Shown piece after piece: positions 1-13,700 of a stretch of DNA of 64,000 bases. The notes beneath the pieces are model-generated. The model saw only the letters and a list, made by a program, of their open reading frames with translations. It was not told where the DNA came from and made no database searches. The position numbers and the translations under genes were made by a program. The stretch spans positions 13,474,432 to 13,538,431 of the forward strand of contig NC_049993.1 of NCBI RefSeq assembly GCF_000003815.2. Reading direction: 5' to 3'. How positions within the stretch are numbered: the stretch's first letter is position 1; each line of letters starts with the position of its first letter. This DNA comes from Branchiostoma floridae (Eukaryota; Chordata; Leptocardii; Amphioxiformes; Branchiostomatidae).

Positions 1-272
1 CAAACAAAAAATAAAGAACTAACTGTTTGCTATATCATTTAATGTATACGTACGTTCATACATTTCTAAAACCTTCCTGAACACTAAGATTGCACAATGA
101 AGCCAACTCTATTTTTTGGCCTAACTTTTTTTCGCGCGCTCGCATTAATTTTCCAATGCCCGGAGGATGCCATCCATGTAATCAAATCAACATGACTTTG
201 CTATAAGAAAAAAAAAAACTGTACCACATGTACAAAACAATGCTATCAGCGACTATTGATCGTAAAACGGTC

Positions 273-280
273 TATATAAA
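273..280 (+). promoter_or_regulatory. TATA box of lipase 1
   Basis: The string TATATAAA lies about 108 bases before the ATG at 388, so transcription would start near 303. This is a perfect-looking core TATA element; no experimental support is visible. Confidence 0.6.
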
Positions 281-387
281 AGCTGGAAACATGTTAAGGG
301 TGCCTTAAGGTCTAGACAGTGTTTAAGAAACACAGTGTAAGATATTTCAAAGCACAAGAGTGACGTTCTTCGGGTGTTTAAGACAGC

Positions 388-3300
388 ATGATGACTACTT
401 TCTTCGTCTGGCAAACTCTGTTTGTCTCGGTGACCTTGATCACAACAACGCTTGGTAAATGTTTCCATGTATTCTATTTCATGTTTGTAACATACTTCTA
501 CACTCAAATTCAATTTGTACAAATTCAAAGTGTAAAACATATAGATTAGAAAATGGAATCCTCTGTGGCTATAACAACTTGAAAAGAATACTTTTGTTCT
601 TAAAATCTCTTACGATTTTCGCAATTTTCCTTTTCATATTCTTGATTTCTTAGCGACGCTTTTTGTTTTTAAAGTTTTAGATCTCCGCAATACATGTGTA
701 GACTCTAATTCCCTGTATCGTATCGGGGGCGTCGCCTTTTGAAACGATCATCGAATTTTAAGTGTATTAGCATATGTATGCTCCTTCCACATGTACGCGG
801 GGACCCTGATGTCTCGTCGCATAGTTGATCAGGGACTAGGGTTTAGGATTTTTTTTACTAACTCTGGTTCAACCCGACGATCCTTTATTTCATCAACAAT
901 TTTTAATCACAATAATGTAGTGCATCCTCATTGAAATATTGATTTATACATTACGTTTTTTAAAACTTGCTGCCATTCAGAAGCGCTCGGAAATGGTATC
1001 AACCGGTGAGCAAAATGGCGACGACTTTTTCAAATGGCACATAGACGACGTCCGTTGGAATTTCGGAGCGGAGAGCGAGTCTTAACTCAGTGAATGTTAG
1101 CGGCTGATATACTATTGAGAAAGTGACGAAACAGACATTTTGATGTAAGTTCTAACGTTCCAATTGATGACACTACCAGGTGCGGATGTGTGCTATGGTG
1201 ACCTGGGTTGTTTCACCACTGACTACCCCTGGTCTGGAACCCTGGAGAGACCGATAGCCTCGCTCCCACGGGCACCGGAGGAGCTACAGGTGGGGCATGA
1301 CTTCTACACGTCGCCTTGCATAACTTTGCAGTCAATCTTGTTACTTTAGTCTTGGCGTTAGCAAAACAAAAAAATTACAAAGAACAGGAAAATATTAACT
1401 ACAGCAAGCTAACCAACTTCATCACTCGTTGCGATGCCCCTGTAACTAAATTGATAGCGGCTTCACAGTTCAGCCCCTGGTTCTGGGAGAACCCGGTTTG
1501 GATCCAGGGAAGGGCATCCTGGTTGGATCTACATCGTCCTTCGGATGGGACGTAAAATGGGGGTGCCGTTTTCGAGTACATGCCTCGATGCCACATGGTA
1601 TGTTTTTACTAGATCCCTTACAAAATGAACCTATCTCCACAGATCAAGTTTATCTTGCGGACCCGAGGCGGCCCTGCTGACGGACAGATCGTGCGGCCCG
1701 GAGACTCGGTGGGGGTACAAGCTTCAACCTTCGACGGGCGCAAACCCACCAAGTTCATCAGCCATGGCTTCATCGAGAACGGCTTCGTCAGCTGGATCAC
1801 GGTAAAACAAAAATAGATATATGAAAGTATGCAAGGAAACATTTTATAAAATTTCTTTATTTGGGGGGTTGGAGGCAATATCTAGAGAATATGCTACTTG
1901 GAATGACACAGTCCATGTAAACAGTAATTAACATTGTTTAAAGAAGTCACCACGTGCACGCTGATTTAAATAGACGTTTTGTTGCACTAACTAACCCCGC
2001 TCGGGTAGGGTGTTTGGGGTTGCTTTGGTCATTTCGGATGGGAACGTAAAGGCAAGGCCGATTTACAATAATGCTCATGCAAATGTGTACGCTTGCAGGA
2101 TATGTCGCAGGCGTTCCTGAGGGTTGAAGACTGTAACGTGTTTGCTGTAGACTGGGGCAGTGGAGGTGGGTCTATGCTGCCTTACACACAGGCTACCGCC
2201 AACACACAACTGGTCGGGGCGACTATCGCACAGTTCATCAACCTACTCATGGTAGGAGTTCCATTTCGTTCCAGTTCGTTCTATTTCATTCCATGTCGCA
2301 CATTCTGTACACCATTTGTATGTCGTCGATTTTTGCGTCGAAACACACGTTAACTTTGACGACGATTACAGGTGTACGTAATCTAGGCATGCTATTTTAT
2401 GTTTATCTTCAATCGAGGTGAAACATGATGTTTTATTCCTAAAGATGAGAATCAATTACCATATTTAGACTTTGCAGAATGAAATTTTATTTTTAGCGTA
2501 CATTGTTCCTCATCTCGTGCACTTTTGTGAATAAGTGATTGCGAGCTTTGTTTATGACTCTAAAATAAATAACACTACAGAAATGACGAATGAAAATCAT
2601 TGTGTTATAACTGATCGCAAAGACATGTTAGGCGACAATATTGATGGAATTTTTCCTTGGCGTCTTCTTGGTTTCAGCAAGAGACTGGGGCCTCTTTGAA
2701 CTCCTTCCATCTGATTGGTCACAGCCTGGGAGCGCATATTATGGGATATGCTGGGGAAAGACTTCCCGGTGTCGGCAGAATCACAGGTGGGTACTGTCAT
2801 AATATTCCATTTATTATTTTGTCATTATCTATTGTTTGTCCTGCCGGATGTTGGAGTATTCATTTTACACAACCAGTAAAGTCTCACGTGCTTACGTTTC
2901 GATGTCTGATTTCCTTAGAGCTTTTTAACTGGAGTGCTGCTTCTCACCGCTGTATGTAGCTAGTGTAGGTGGCGCTTTTGCGACGAGAATACAATCCCAA
3001 ACGTGACTAAGTTTGTATTCCCCCTCATCCCGGTTGATATCACTGCTGGTGTTTACTTTCTTATCCAAACCCCCTCCTTGATCCACTGGATCTGTCTTTC
3101 TTCTTGCGATAATCTACACCTATCATCATTGTTCTAATTGATTGATTGATCGTTAGATCGATCAATTGTATAATTGATGACGTCGTATCTCTCTAGGGTT
3201 GGACCCAGCAGATCCGTACTTCCAGGGCACCGATCCCATCGTCCGTCTGGACCCGACCGACGCTCAGTTTGTTGACGTCATCCACAGTGACGCAGGGTTC

Positions 3301-6300
3301 TTCTTCACACAATTGGGTGAGGCTCTTCGCAAAATAAAAGAACCAGCTATGTCCGTAATAAAGGGATGTTGGAAAAAAACGTATGATTTAAAAGAATGAC
3401 AAAAGTCTACCGTTTAAAACATGGCTGAGGTGGACGATTTTTTGTTGTGTACTGTCACATGTAACTGTCATGTATTTATTAGGTAAAAATTCAAAGATTG
3501 CCTTTTTATTTCATTCATTAGTGTAAAAGATTACGTGCCTCGAGCTCCCGTACCAGATGCCATGTTTGTTTCAGTAGCCCTGGGCCACATAGCTTTTTGG
3601 CAATCGCTACAACAGGGGGCTAATACGATTGTAATGGTCTGTGTGTTCAATGCTCTTTCAATACTGAGTGCTTTAAAAGCAGAAAAGCAGCCTGTTCATT
3701 CAATGACTTAAATCTTTGGTATCAGCCAGGGATCGAACTCACGACCTACCGATTGCAAGGCGAACATTAATGGTCATTGCATGGGTATTCTCTTCATTAC
3801 AAGAGCTAAAAGCACTATAACAGTTCGTGTTTTCATCCGTATTCAGGTCTTGGAATGTGGGACCCCGTCGGCCATCTTGATTTCTACCCCAACGGTGGAA
3901 TCGAAATGCCCGGATGTGACCAGGGACTCTTTGATTACATCGGCCTCAACGGTGGGATTTATGAAGGTCGGATAACCATTTTCTTTATCAATCTCAACAC
4001 ATAAAAAATCAAATGATTCGTTAACTCCTGATGATTTCCTATAAATCTGAGATTTGCCCTTCTGTGAAATTATTTTCTCCAGGAGGCCGAGAGTTCGTCG
4101 CCTGTAACCACTTGAAAGCGATCGAGTACTTCGACGATTCCATCGATAGCACATGTCCTATGATGGGGTACCCCTGTCGCGAACACGAAAGGTCTGTTTT
4201 AAATGTTGTATCATTTCCCAACTGTTCCGTGCCTTATCATGCACGGTATATACATGTAAAATGGCTCATCAAAGAGTTTATAGATATTCTAAGAAATACA
4301 CGTAACTACAGGAAACATGATAGGAAATTATTTGTGACATTTTTTCCTCTTTTTTATTGCTGCTCTACGGTATTAACATTGCATACATGTAAATACTAGT
4401 ACTTTACGTTTGGGACCGCATTGTTAGCAGCGACACCTATGCTGCAGTGCGAAGTGTCAGTATTTCCCTGAGGAAGGTGACAGACGGTCGTCGGACTGTC
4501 AGTTGTGATTTAATATATATTGCTTGTGAATAAAGAACTTTGTTGTAAGCAAACGCATACTCTTAACCTTTTAATTTTCCAGCCTAAACTCTACTGCTCT
4601 GATTTCTTACTCAATAGGAACTATGCATGGAATAGAAATTAGTGTTAACGTTCTGTCCAGGTTCGCAGATGGCCACTGCATGGACTGTGGAAGCCAGGGG
4701 TGTGCCCAGATGGGTTACCATGCCGACCGGTACGCACCACCTGCAGGGGTCACTAACCTCAAGTACTACCTCACCACTGCTGAACGGTCCCCACATTGTG
4801 GTCAGTTAACTACAAAGCATTGCATCATGTACTTCAGTCTTGGTAACGTGAACCAAATATCTGCCGTTCTAATAAGAAGATGATATCAATGACCTGGACC
4901 AGGCGACTGCCATCACAGTTACTGGTGATTATTTAGTAGCAGACACCCTGTCGTGTTCGACTACATCATGTAGCAAGTGGCAGGACAGGGCGTTAGGAGC
5001 TGGTTACCATTTATTGAATGTGTTTCGGTAAGAACAAACAGGACAATACGTTTTAGTCTATGTATATGTGAAGGAAAATATTATGCATATGCAGCCTTAT
5101 TTATATCTAAGCACCATAGATAGCCATCTACGGTGGCCCACGAGGACAAATTATTGAGAATGGTTTGGGTAGGACACGGAAATTTTCCGTGTGAGCCATC
5201 GTAGTTATCAGTTACTAAATGTGGCCTGCAGAGATGTGACATGCCGTGTTGTTATGGCAACAGTGTACCACTACCTGATCAAGTTGACTCTGGGAACGAG
5301 CTCCTCCGCAGACGACATGGACGGCACCCCGGAAATCTCGATCATCACGCAGAGCGGCTCGAACACAGGGTACTACAGCATGACTAGGTGAGCTGACGCC
5401 ACAGTTAAGCCCCCTTCACACGAGAGCAAGAATGTGCCGGAATGCCGTCAGAATGAAAATTCTTTCTAGAATAGACTACGAATTCACAGGAAAAGAATCT
5501 TCATTCTGTCTCATTCCTTCTCATTTGAAGGGGATATAAGATCCATTTGGAATTCTCACTCGTAATGGCCCGGCCCCAAATGTGGCACGAATTTTGCAAA
5601 TACGTCATTCCTGCTGGTTCTGCTTGATTCCTGCTTATTCGGTTTTAGTGTGAAGGCCCTATTAACCAATCATGTTGAAATGCACCGAAATAAGGCTGTT
5701 TAAAAAGAACTAACCCGAATTTTAATCGTAAGAATTCTTCTCTACCAGAAAGTCATAGGGGTATTCTTTATATTCATTAAAAAAACAGGAGTTTATCCAA
5801 CTTAAACTCGGATTTGAGTGAAAAGTTAGCTGTATGAAAGAAACCTCTCATTTGAATCCAGTTTTCACGTGTATTCATCCACAGGACCCATGCACCAACT
5901 CAAATCTGTCCTTTACATACGGCAAGTAAGTTGACCAAATTGGACAGGCAAAGCCTCTATCTGTTCTCAATAAACCCAAAAGTCTCGAGATTTTGCCCAA
6001 AATGTTCAAAGAAAAGGAGGATTTTAGGTACCACAATAGTCGTCATTCCCATTTTAAGCCCTACACTGGACATGCGAATATAGGTTATCCGGATAAAGGT
6101 GAAACAGCGTTTAATTTACGTCCATCTATTGTTTCAGTGGCTCAATCAAACTGCAGGCCGGCAACACCTATCAGTACCTGCTGACTAGCCCCAGCGAATT
6201 CGGGACCATCCGTGAGGTTCGGTTCCGGTGGGACTACGACTGGTCCATTCTGAACCCCGGGTCGTGGCCCATATGGTTCACCCCCAAGATCTGGGTGGAC

Positions 6301-6908
6301 AGGGTGCAGGTCATGGCGGGAGAATCTCAGCAGAGGTACGTGGAACTTCCCATGATTCCTTTCGTACGAGATCTCATGCAATACTGTAAATGCATTTAAG
6401 TTGGCGGGGATTTAATTTCGCGGAAGCGGAAAAAAGGACTTTTCGCGGTGGATTTAATTTCGCGGTTACACAATAGACTGCAGTCTAATACCACAATAGA
6501 AAAATGTTCGCGGTGGTTTTAATTTCGCGGTAAAGTGGTCACCGCGAAAACCGCAAACATTAATCCACCGCGAACACAATTTACAGTATCTCGCGAGAAA
6601 TGTCTCCTCGTGCTTGTGATCTCGTACAAGTTCTCGCGAGAACTTTATCTCCTCTCACCTCAGTTTTAGAACCTGTTTCTGAAATCAACATTTATTGTCA
6701 TCGTTACAGTAACATTCCGAATTTCTACGCACATCTTTGCACACATAAGATCTACTGCACCCTTTTGCTTTTTTTCACCAATGAACAGCAATATTACAAA
6801 TATCTTATAAACTTTGACCTCTGACGCCATGTTCTTTCCAGAATGACCTTCTGCGGGTTCAACTCTGAACTGACTGAAAACGTTGTGATGGGACTGCCAT
6901 CCTGCTAG
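388..6908 (+). CDS. Lipase 1: secreted pancreatic lipase-like triacylglycerol lipase, 12 exons
   Basis: Exons: 388-454, 1180-1289, 1643-1801, 2099-2251, 2678-2786, 3197-3316, 3847-3966, 4083-4191, 4661-4800, 5264-5387, 6138-6335, 6842-6908. They join in one frame to 491 residues. Exon 1 is a signal peptide ([12 protein letters not shown]...). The mature start carries the family signature CYGDLGCF. The nucleophile Ser179 is in GHSLG, the acid Asp202 in GLDPAD and His288 in ACNHL. Cys263 and Cys286 bound a lid of about 22 residues, the length of full vertebrate lids. Residues 363-491 form the PLAT domain. The family hydrolyses dietary triacylglycerol; that role here is inferred by homology. The exon 7 end (3966) was chosen over 3951 because it restores the conserved stretch before the His motif, although its donor GTCGGA is weak. 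An intron splits exons 4 and 5 here only. A SINE, an inverted-repeat element and other repeats sit in its introns. It is the only + strand member and converges on lipase 2. Confidence 0.9.
1429..1640 (+). repeat. tRNA-derived SINE-like fragment in lipase 1 intron 2
   Basis: A box-B-like string (CCCGGTTTGGATCC) is followed by a stretch ending ATGGGACGTAAAATGGGGGT. The same kind of stretch recurs near 56935-57000 and 19500-19545, which marks it as a dispersed short element. The boundaries are approximate. Confidence 0.4.
3590..3778 (-). repeat. tRNA-like SINE fragment in lipase 1 intron 6
   Basis: Read on the - strand it contains a good RNA polymerase III box B (GAGTTCGATCCC) after a tRNA-like stem region (CTTGCAATCGGTAGGTCGT). 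The downstream body is unique within the window. There is no intact A box, so it is probably a truncated SINE. It is not a functional tRNA. Confidence 0.4.
4402..4530. repeat. Dispersed repeat, copy also at 12853-12975
   Basis: The string TACGTTTGGGACCGCA, the following GCGACACCTA and the AGGAAGGTGAC block recur in the same order at 12853-12975 inside lipase 2 intron 6. I cannot assign a family. Confidence 0.45.
5409..5658. mobile_element. MITE-like inverted-repeat element in lipase 1 intron 10
   Basis: The left end reads GCCCCCTTCACAC and the right end GTGTGAAGGC, a short terminal inverted repeat around about 250 bases without coding potential. This fits a non-autonomous DNA transposon. Confidence 0.5.
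6381..6589. mobile_element. MITE-like element with TTTCGCGG motifs in lipase 1 intron 11
   Basis: It opens with ATACTGTAAATGCATTTAA and closes with ACAATTTACAGTAT, a terminal inverted repeat. Inside, the motif AATTTCGCGG recurs on both arms. Elements of this look are common in lancelets and other marine invertebrates (from memory). Confidence 0.6.
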
Positions 6909-7756
6909 AGAGGCAGACTCAACACCAGTGCTCCCATCACCGTTAAAATGCTTACGCTTACGGTCAAAATAAAAGTACTCGGTAAAACAAAGAGCACTGC
7001 ATCTTCTACAGACCAAAAAAACACTTCTCCTTGAGTTGATTGCTCGTCGGTTATTACACATATCGCTGTTACCAAATTAAACTTTAAAAAGTACTCCCTA
7101 GCGGGGTAGCATACAGAAACAGGATATCGTGTTCTCCTGTCTTCTGTGAAAATTATTTTGTTAAATATATGTACACTCAATCTATCAATGGTACAATATA
7201 CACTCCCATATCCCCTCACAGAGTAACATAGTTAATTTAAAACTCACCTTCACGAGTTTCAAATTTCACACGTGTTGCACCACGTGTCACGGGTGCTAAA
7301 GCTGCACGGGGTGGTCGAGCCCTATCAACTAGTGCGTGGGGAAAATTCTACCACATTGCAAATAGACGCACCTGTTATTTCAAGTTCAAACCCTGCTGTT
7401 GATGAACGTTTGATTTTTATTTTGTGCACAGTTTAACCTAACTGAATAACCCATAGAAAGTTACAGACAGGAAGTATAACAACCTTTGACACATTCTGGC
7501 TGACACTTCCTGTCAGTGCCCCGTACAACTCTCTGTTAATTTGTGGTTAGATGTGCTTAGCACATGGAAATACCGAACCACGACAACACAGATCATAACA
7601 TGGAATACCATGGCGTACGAAGAACGCCACAAGAACAAGACCACACAATCTCTCAGGTTCAAATACTTTTTTTGCTATCCGCAAAGCGAAATGATTGTCT
7701 CCTAATTTGCCGGCCATGTCGCTGTGATTATTTAGCTGGAGGGGAGGGGGGCGTCT
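6909..7756. other. Convergent spacer between lipases 1 and 2
   Basis: It holds the lipase 1 poly(A) signal and, on the - strand, an AATAAA at 7416-7421 that could serve lipase 2 (336 bases after its stop). The open frames on the - strand at 6666-7219 lack any family resemblance. I see no other gene. Confidence 0.5.
6968..6973 (+). terminator. Polyadenylation signal of lipase 1
   Basis: AATAAA starts 60 bases after the stop codon at 6906-6908, a normal distance for a short 3' UTR. The convergent lipase 2 ends at 7757, so the two 3' ends probably do not overlap. Confidence 0.55.
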
Positions 7757-10700
7757 TTAACAGGTTCCCCCAACCTGTGTCAGCTGTAGAGTCTCGCCAT
7801 TGTTGACGGGAGTGTCGCTGCCACAGAACTTGAAGCTGAAAAACAATCAATAGTGACAAGACTTCGGTCAATAAAACACTATAGTTGGAGTTTTCGTTTT
7901 ACACAACCAGTAAAGTCTGGTGACCACCTTCTTGCGTTTTGGAACTCGATAAAAATCAATATACATAAAGTATTATTTTCGTTATGATTTACAGTAAAGG
8001 TAATTGGATATAGTCATGGCCTTTTAGCAATGACTGGATGGAAAAGGTAGGCGCAGCTAGCGTTGTTGGTGACAATGCTGTCAACTGCGTATACGTAAAT
8101 GTAAACAGATTTTACCTGCTAAGCTTACATACATGTCTTAAAATATATGGAATATAAATCAGGCTAATTACTATCTTGTATAAAAGCCATTTACATACAA
8201 GTAGCCAAATGTACAAATGCATTGAACCTCAGTATGAAAGTTTCAAAAACACTAGAAAGGCCGACATTTGCTTAAGAGCAAATACAGCATATTTCAGCCA
8301 TACCCCTTCCCACGTAACATTGGACTGTTCCAAATCACCCCTGCGCAAAAATGGAACATCCTCTTAACAGTACATTATCCCCCAAAGTGGACTGGTATTG
8401 TGAATTGATTCCAGGTAAAAACAGAGCTTGCTTCTATTTTTCAGAAAATGACAATAATCACACCTTCCATTCAGAAAATTTTCATCATGACTGAAAATTG
8501 TTGAATGACTTCATGTAATGTCATTAACAATTTTCAGTACGATAACTAGGTGTAAGTTTAAAAAAGTATAAGCTCCTTGTGATGTGGGTACATTTATTAT
8601 TGCAGTGAACTTTTTTTATTCAAGTAGGGCATACGATTTAATAATTATCAAGCAGGTGCAGGTACTGTAGGAGCGTTTGTTTTCTTCAAGCTGTAAAACT
8701 GTTAAACTGTTTTACTTTGTATGCAATCAGCCATCGAGCCTATTCTTATTTTAGTTTAACAACTTCCTGCCAGACCCGGAAGATACGATTGAACCTTGTT
8801 CGAGGATTTATTTTCGTCTGTCTGGTCAGTCTGTTCATACCCTGGCGCTGAGAGTGTTTTATTGGGCTGAAACCCTGGCAGTTTAAAGTTACTTACAATT
8901 TAAATGTTCAAAGTTTATGTCAAACAACAACAGCACTAGGAACACATACATTTGCTCTGGAGAAAATACAGCAGTTTTCGCAAGTTCCAGTCCAGTGATA
9001 GAAATGTGGCCACTATAGACAGGTGGTCACTATAGAGAAAATGCTGATCTATTGACTAGAAGCCATACGTTACACATGATTTCAGTACACTGATCATTAA
9101 TCATATAAACATTGCACAGAAAATAATCATTCTCGCCACTGTCTAACTTATGATTACGTATCACAACTAAACGCAGATTTTCTAACTAACGCACCTTTCG
9201 CCGACTTCATCAAAGTATCAATCAAACACGGCTGTTGATTAGACTAAGAGTTTCAAACAGTCATGTGCTGTGTGCCAGTTGACAGCGAACTTCATGCTAC
9301 GTGATGTTTTACATTGCTTGGACCTTCTTTCCTACAGCGGTGCTTCTACAAAATATTTAGACTGTAACACTGAGTCCCACATGTTTTATAGAATAGAATT
9401 TGACGCAGAACAGCGTTTTTTGCTGGGTATTTTTCTTGAAACATGTCCGTGGGAATATCAGCGAGGCGGCGACGTAGGGATATCAGACCGTCAACAAAAG
9501 TCGCACTGCGGCTAACGGCGCAGCGAAGATACTAGCGCTATAAATAAGCGCTTCAACTAAGGATGGCAACCCGTACAATATTTTTGTATACTGTTGAGCT
9601 AAGTAAAGTTTGTTGTTTATGAGGTTTTAGTTGTCTTTGTAGCTTTGACCCGAAATATTTTAAAGTCAAACTGCTGAAGAGAAGTAAGTGACTGCTACGA
9701 TTATCGTAGATATGGCCCTAAAAAAACTGATAAAAGAAGCCTTCTCAATAGTCTAAAATGCAAGAGCTTCCGGGGGGGCTTCGCCCACCTGGGTCCCCCC
9801 CACAGTGGCCCTGCCCCTGGACCCCGCCAGGGACATTCGGCGGCCCCCGGACCCCTGTCCGACGCTTTGAAAAAATCCTGGCGAGAAGTCTGTACGGCCT
9901 GAGTCTTCAAGTTAACGTATTGTGTGGTCCCGCTTATGAATATTAATTAGCCTTCGCTTTCCTCTTCGCTGATTGGCTGAACCATTAATTGAATTAACTC
10001 TTCCTGTCGGCTAGACGCAGGTGCAGATGTCGGCTCTGTGGGGTGAACGTCCGAAAGGTCATGGCATGGAGAACGAAAGAAAACCAATTTCCCCTAAAAA
10101 AAGTGCTGTAATTAAGCCTTTTACAGTACTTAATGCCAAAAATTTTATGCCTATCTATACCAAATGTTACTCATACCAGGGTACAGGGGTGCAAAATATA
10201 CCGTTATAAGACCGTCAACAACAGTCGCACGGAGCTAACAGCGCAGCGAAAATACCATCGCTAGCGTTTCAACTTCGGATAACAAGTTATAAGTACTGTT
10301 GAACTCAGTAACGTTAAAGTTTGTTTTTAGTTGCCTTTGACGGTTTGACCTGAAATAGTGTTACGCTAAACTCCTGAAGAGAAGTTAAGTGACTGCTGCG
10401 ATTATCATAGATATGCCCCTAAGAACTGATACAATATAAAGCCTTCTGAATAGTCTAAAATGCGAGAGCCTTAGGCGGGCTTCGCTCCCCCTGGCGGGAA
10501 CACTGCTATATACGGGAGCATGAGGCCCCGCTTATGAATATTAATTAGCCTTTGGCCTCCTCTTCGCTCATTGGCTAGGTCTTTGATTCAATTAACTCTC
10601 CTGCTGACGCGCACAGGTGTGGCTCTGTGCGGGGTCACGGATGGTCACGTCAGGAGGCCAAAAGAAAACAAATTTCCCCTCAGAAAAGTGCCAAAATTAA

Positions 10701-13700
10701 TCATTTTAAAGATGTTTACTTGAATCTTGTTACCAAGTATCTAATGCCTATCTATACCAAATTTCAGGTCATTTAATTGTAATACCAGGGTACGGGAGCC
10801 AAAAGTGTCCTTTTTTGGTCAAAAATTGGCCAAAAATCGCAAAAATAAGCATTTTGTTGCACTGTACACCAAAAGTGTTATTGGATTTATATGAAGGGAT
10901 TATCAAGGCACATCTGTGTCAAATTTCAGCTCATTCGGTTGCAATACCAAGGTACAGGAGCCAAAAGTGTCCTTTTTTGGTCAAAAATTGGTCAAAAAAT
11001 CGCAAAAATAAGCATTTTGTTGTACTGTACACCAAAAGTGTTATTGAATTTATATGAGGGCATTATCAAGGCACATCTCTGTCAAATTTCAGCTCATTTG
11101 GTTGTAATACCAGGGTACAGGGGCCAAAAGTGTCCTTTTTTGGTCAAAAATTGGTCAAAATCGCAAAAATAAGCATTTTGTTGTACTGTACACCAAAAGT
11201 GTTATCGAATTTATATGGGGGCATTATCAAGGCACATCTCTGTCAAATTTCAGCTCAATTGGTTGTAATACCAGGGTACAGGTGCCAAAATATTCAGTTT
11301 TGGTCTGAAATTGACCAAAAAATCTCAATAAAATCATTTTAGAGGCAGATATGAAAAAAATGGGAAAAAAGCATCAAGGTATTGGCCCACTCTACCCCTG
11401 TGCCGAATTTCAGGTCATTCGGTCCAGGAACGGCGGAGATGAATCACTTTGAAGATTTGACAGGAGAAAGAAAGAAAGAAAGAAAGAAAGAAACATTACG
11501 AATACAATATATTTCACCATACTATGTATGGCTGAAATATAATTACTGAAAAAAAATGTATGAACGTTTCAGAGACATTGCCGAAAAGAGCGTTCGGGCT
11601 GGGGAGGGGGGTAACAAAATTCAGATTGATGACATCTCAATGTAAATAGGTACTGCAGATCTGTTTACCTTGTCTGTGTCTCCCCGGCTGTGATGGTCAC
11701 CTTGCCCACTGTGTAGTACTGGGCAGCGAAGAAGTCCCAGATGCTGCTGGACCTCTCGAATCTCAGGCCGACTCTGCTGACGTCACCGATGTTTGACGGG
11801 CTGCTCACCAGCTTCTGGTACGTCACGCCGGGCTTCAGGTCCATGACGTCACCACTGTGGAGAAGATATAGGTTCTCGTTTTGAATTTGAACCGTTAAAA
11901 CCGTTACTATAAGGGAAATACAAACTTGTAGATGGGACGTCATGTCAGTGGTTTTACTGATCAATTCACGCTTCGCATTTCACATAGCTTCATTCGTGGA
12001 CTTCTACCAGCGCTGGTTTATAGTTTATGGGGGTGGGGAGTGGGGTGGCAAAGATAGAAGTCTGCAAGCTTCGTACATTTCCCCCAGGTATAGTAGGGGG
12101 CGCCTATCCACGTTGCCATAGCACTTGGGCCACACAGCTCTGCTAGCTGACAAGTGATTCAAATGAGTTTTCGAAGTATATATCCTGGCATGTTTGTCAT
12201 AATAACATGATACTATAATCAGTGAGAAGAAAATGTTGAACACCTACTCGGTGACCTCCATGGTGTCCGTGATACCACTGGGTCCCTGGAACGTGACGTA
12301 GATACGGCCGGCAGTCTCTTCCATACGGGTGGATGACGTCACTTGGACCTTGTAGTGGTAGGCTATACGTAAAAGCAAAACATAGATAGATAATTAAGTG
12401 CATATTGTTCTAGGAGTTGTCCTGGTTAGTGTTAAGTAAAGATGACTATATGTCCCCGTCTCTGACGCGTAGCCCAAAATATGAACATTTTTTTAATTGA
12501 TGTATGCAGAAAACCTACCACATTTTGATTTGAGATTATCAAGATTCACTATCAGCTTGAGAATCTACGTTGTATCCATACGTCCTGTAGTCCATTGACA
12601 AAAATTGCTGCACAAAACAACATGACACACAGGAACATAAATTAGTGAATACAGAATATGCCGGACAGTTTGCACAGAACGTACCGCAGAACTTGCCGCC
12701 TGGTTGAGTACCGTCGGTGGTGGTGAGGTACAGCTTGCCGCGCGCGCCGTAGTGGTCCCGGGCCCGATAACCCATCTGGGAGCACGTGTTACCGGCACAG
12801 CTCATGCAGAACCCATCCTTAAACTTGTCATAGCTAGAAAGGAAAAAAAAAGCATACGTTTGGGACCGCAGTGTCAACAGCGACACCTAGCGGCAGTGCG
12901 GAATAGAATCAGCCAGTATTGCCACAAGGAAGGTGACCAATCACAGTAACTGTTGTTGTAAATACCTTGGTTGTTTAATTATTTACGCCCGAAACTGCAA
13001 AAACAGTTCGTGAACTGCCCAACAGCTAGGGCCCTTTTGTGACCATAGCACTACTCAGATGGGTACTTCCGGCTATAGTACAAGGTGATTAATTTTCATC
13101 AAGTAAGAAGGCCATCTACCTCTCGCAGGGGTAGGCGGTGAAGGGACACTCGGAGTTGATGGATTCCGTGAAGTAGTCAATCGCCCTCAAATGACTGCAA
13201 GCAGCGGCTGCCTCAGCGCCTAGAATCACACACCATGAAAATGTGCTATTATGCAGCCAGTACGCTATCTCAAAGATCCCAGTGCGCATGTGTTGTCGAA
13301 CTGCATTGTGGTCAGGTCAAAGTTCAGGTTTTTTTTTATACATGGTGGAAAGTTAAAATAATTATGAAGGTCATTGAAAACAAGAGAAATGTTTGAAAAC
13401 TTGTTTACTAGACCTTGACCTTTGACCTAGACCATAATGCATAGCAACTACACATGCGCACTCCAAACTGCCAGGCTCCCGCTGTTTTTATCAACTCCAT
13501 ATGACAAGGTTGCATCTGATCACAATGAGTGATAATAATCATCAAATGAATATTCCGTCTTTCGAAAAAAAGTTGAATCCTATACCGTCATATCCTTCGG
13601 TGAGAAGCCCGAAGCCGGTGGAGACCACACTTGAGACAAAGTTGTCATGGCAACCGGGCTGGTACTCGCCACCGTTTGGGTAGAAGTCCACGTGACCGGT

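Noticed and set aside
3952-3966. Alternative end of lipase 1 exon 7 at 3951
   Set aside because: It keeps phase but removes five residues that align with the conserved stretch before the catalytic His; the 3966 donor was preferred despite weaker consensus.
4880-5033. Extra exon between lipase 1 exons 9 and 10
   Set aside because: No homologous segment in the other five genes; the stretch contains an inverted CCCTGTC/GACAGGG pair and stops.
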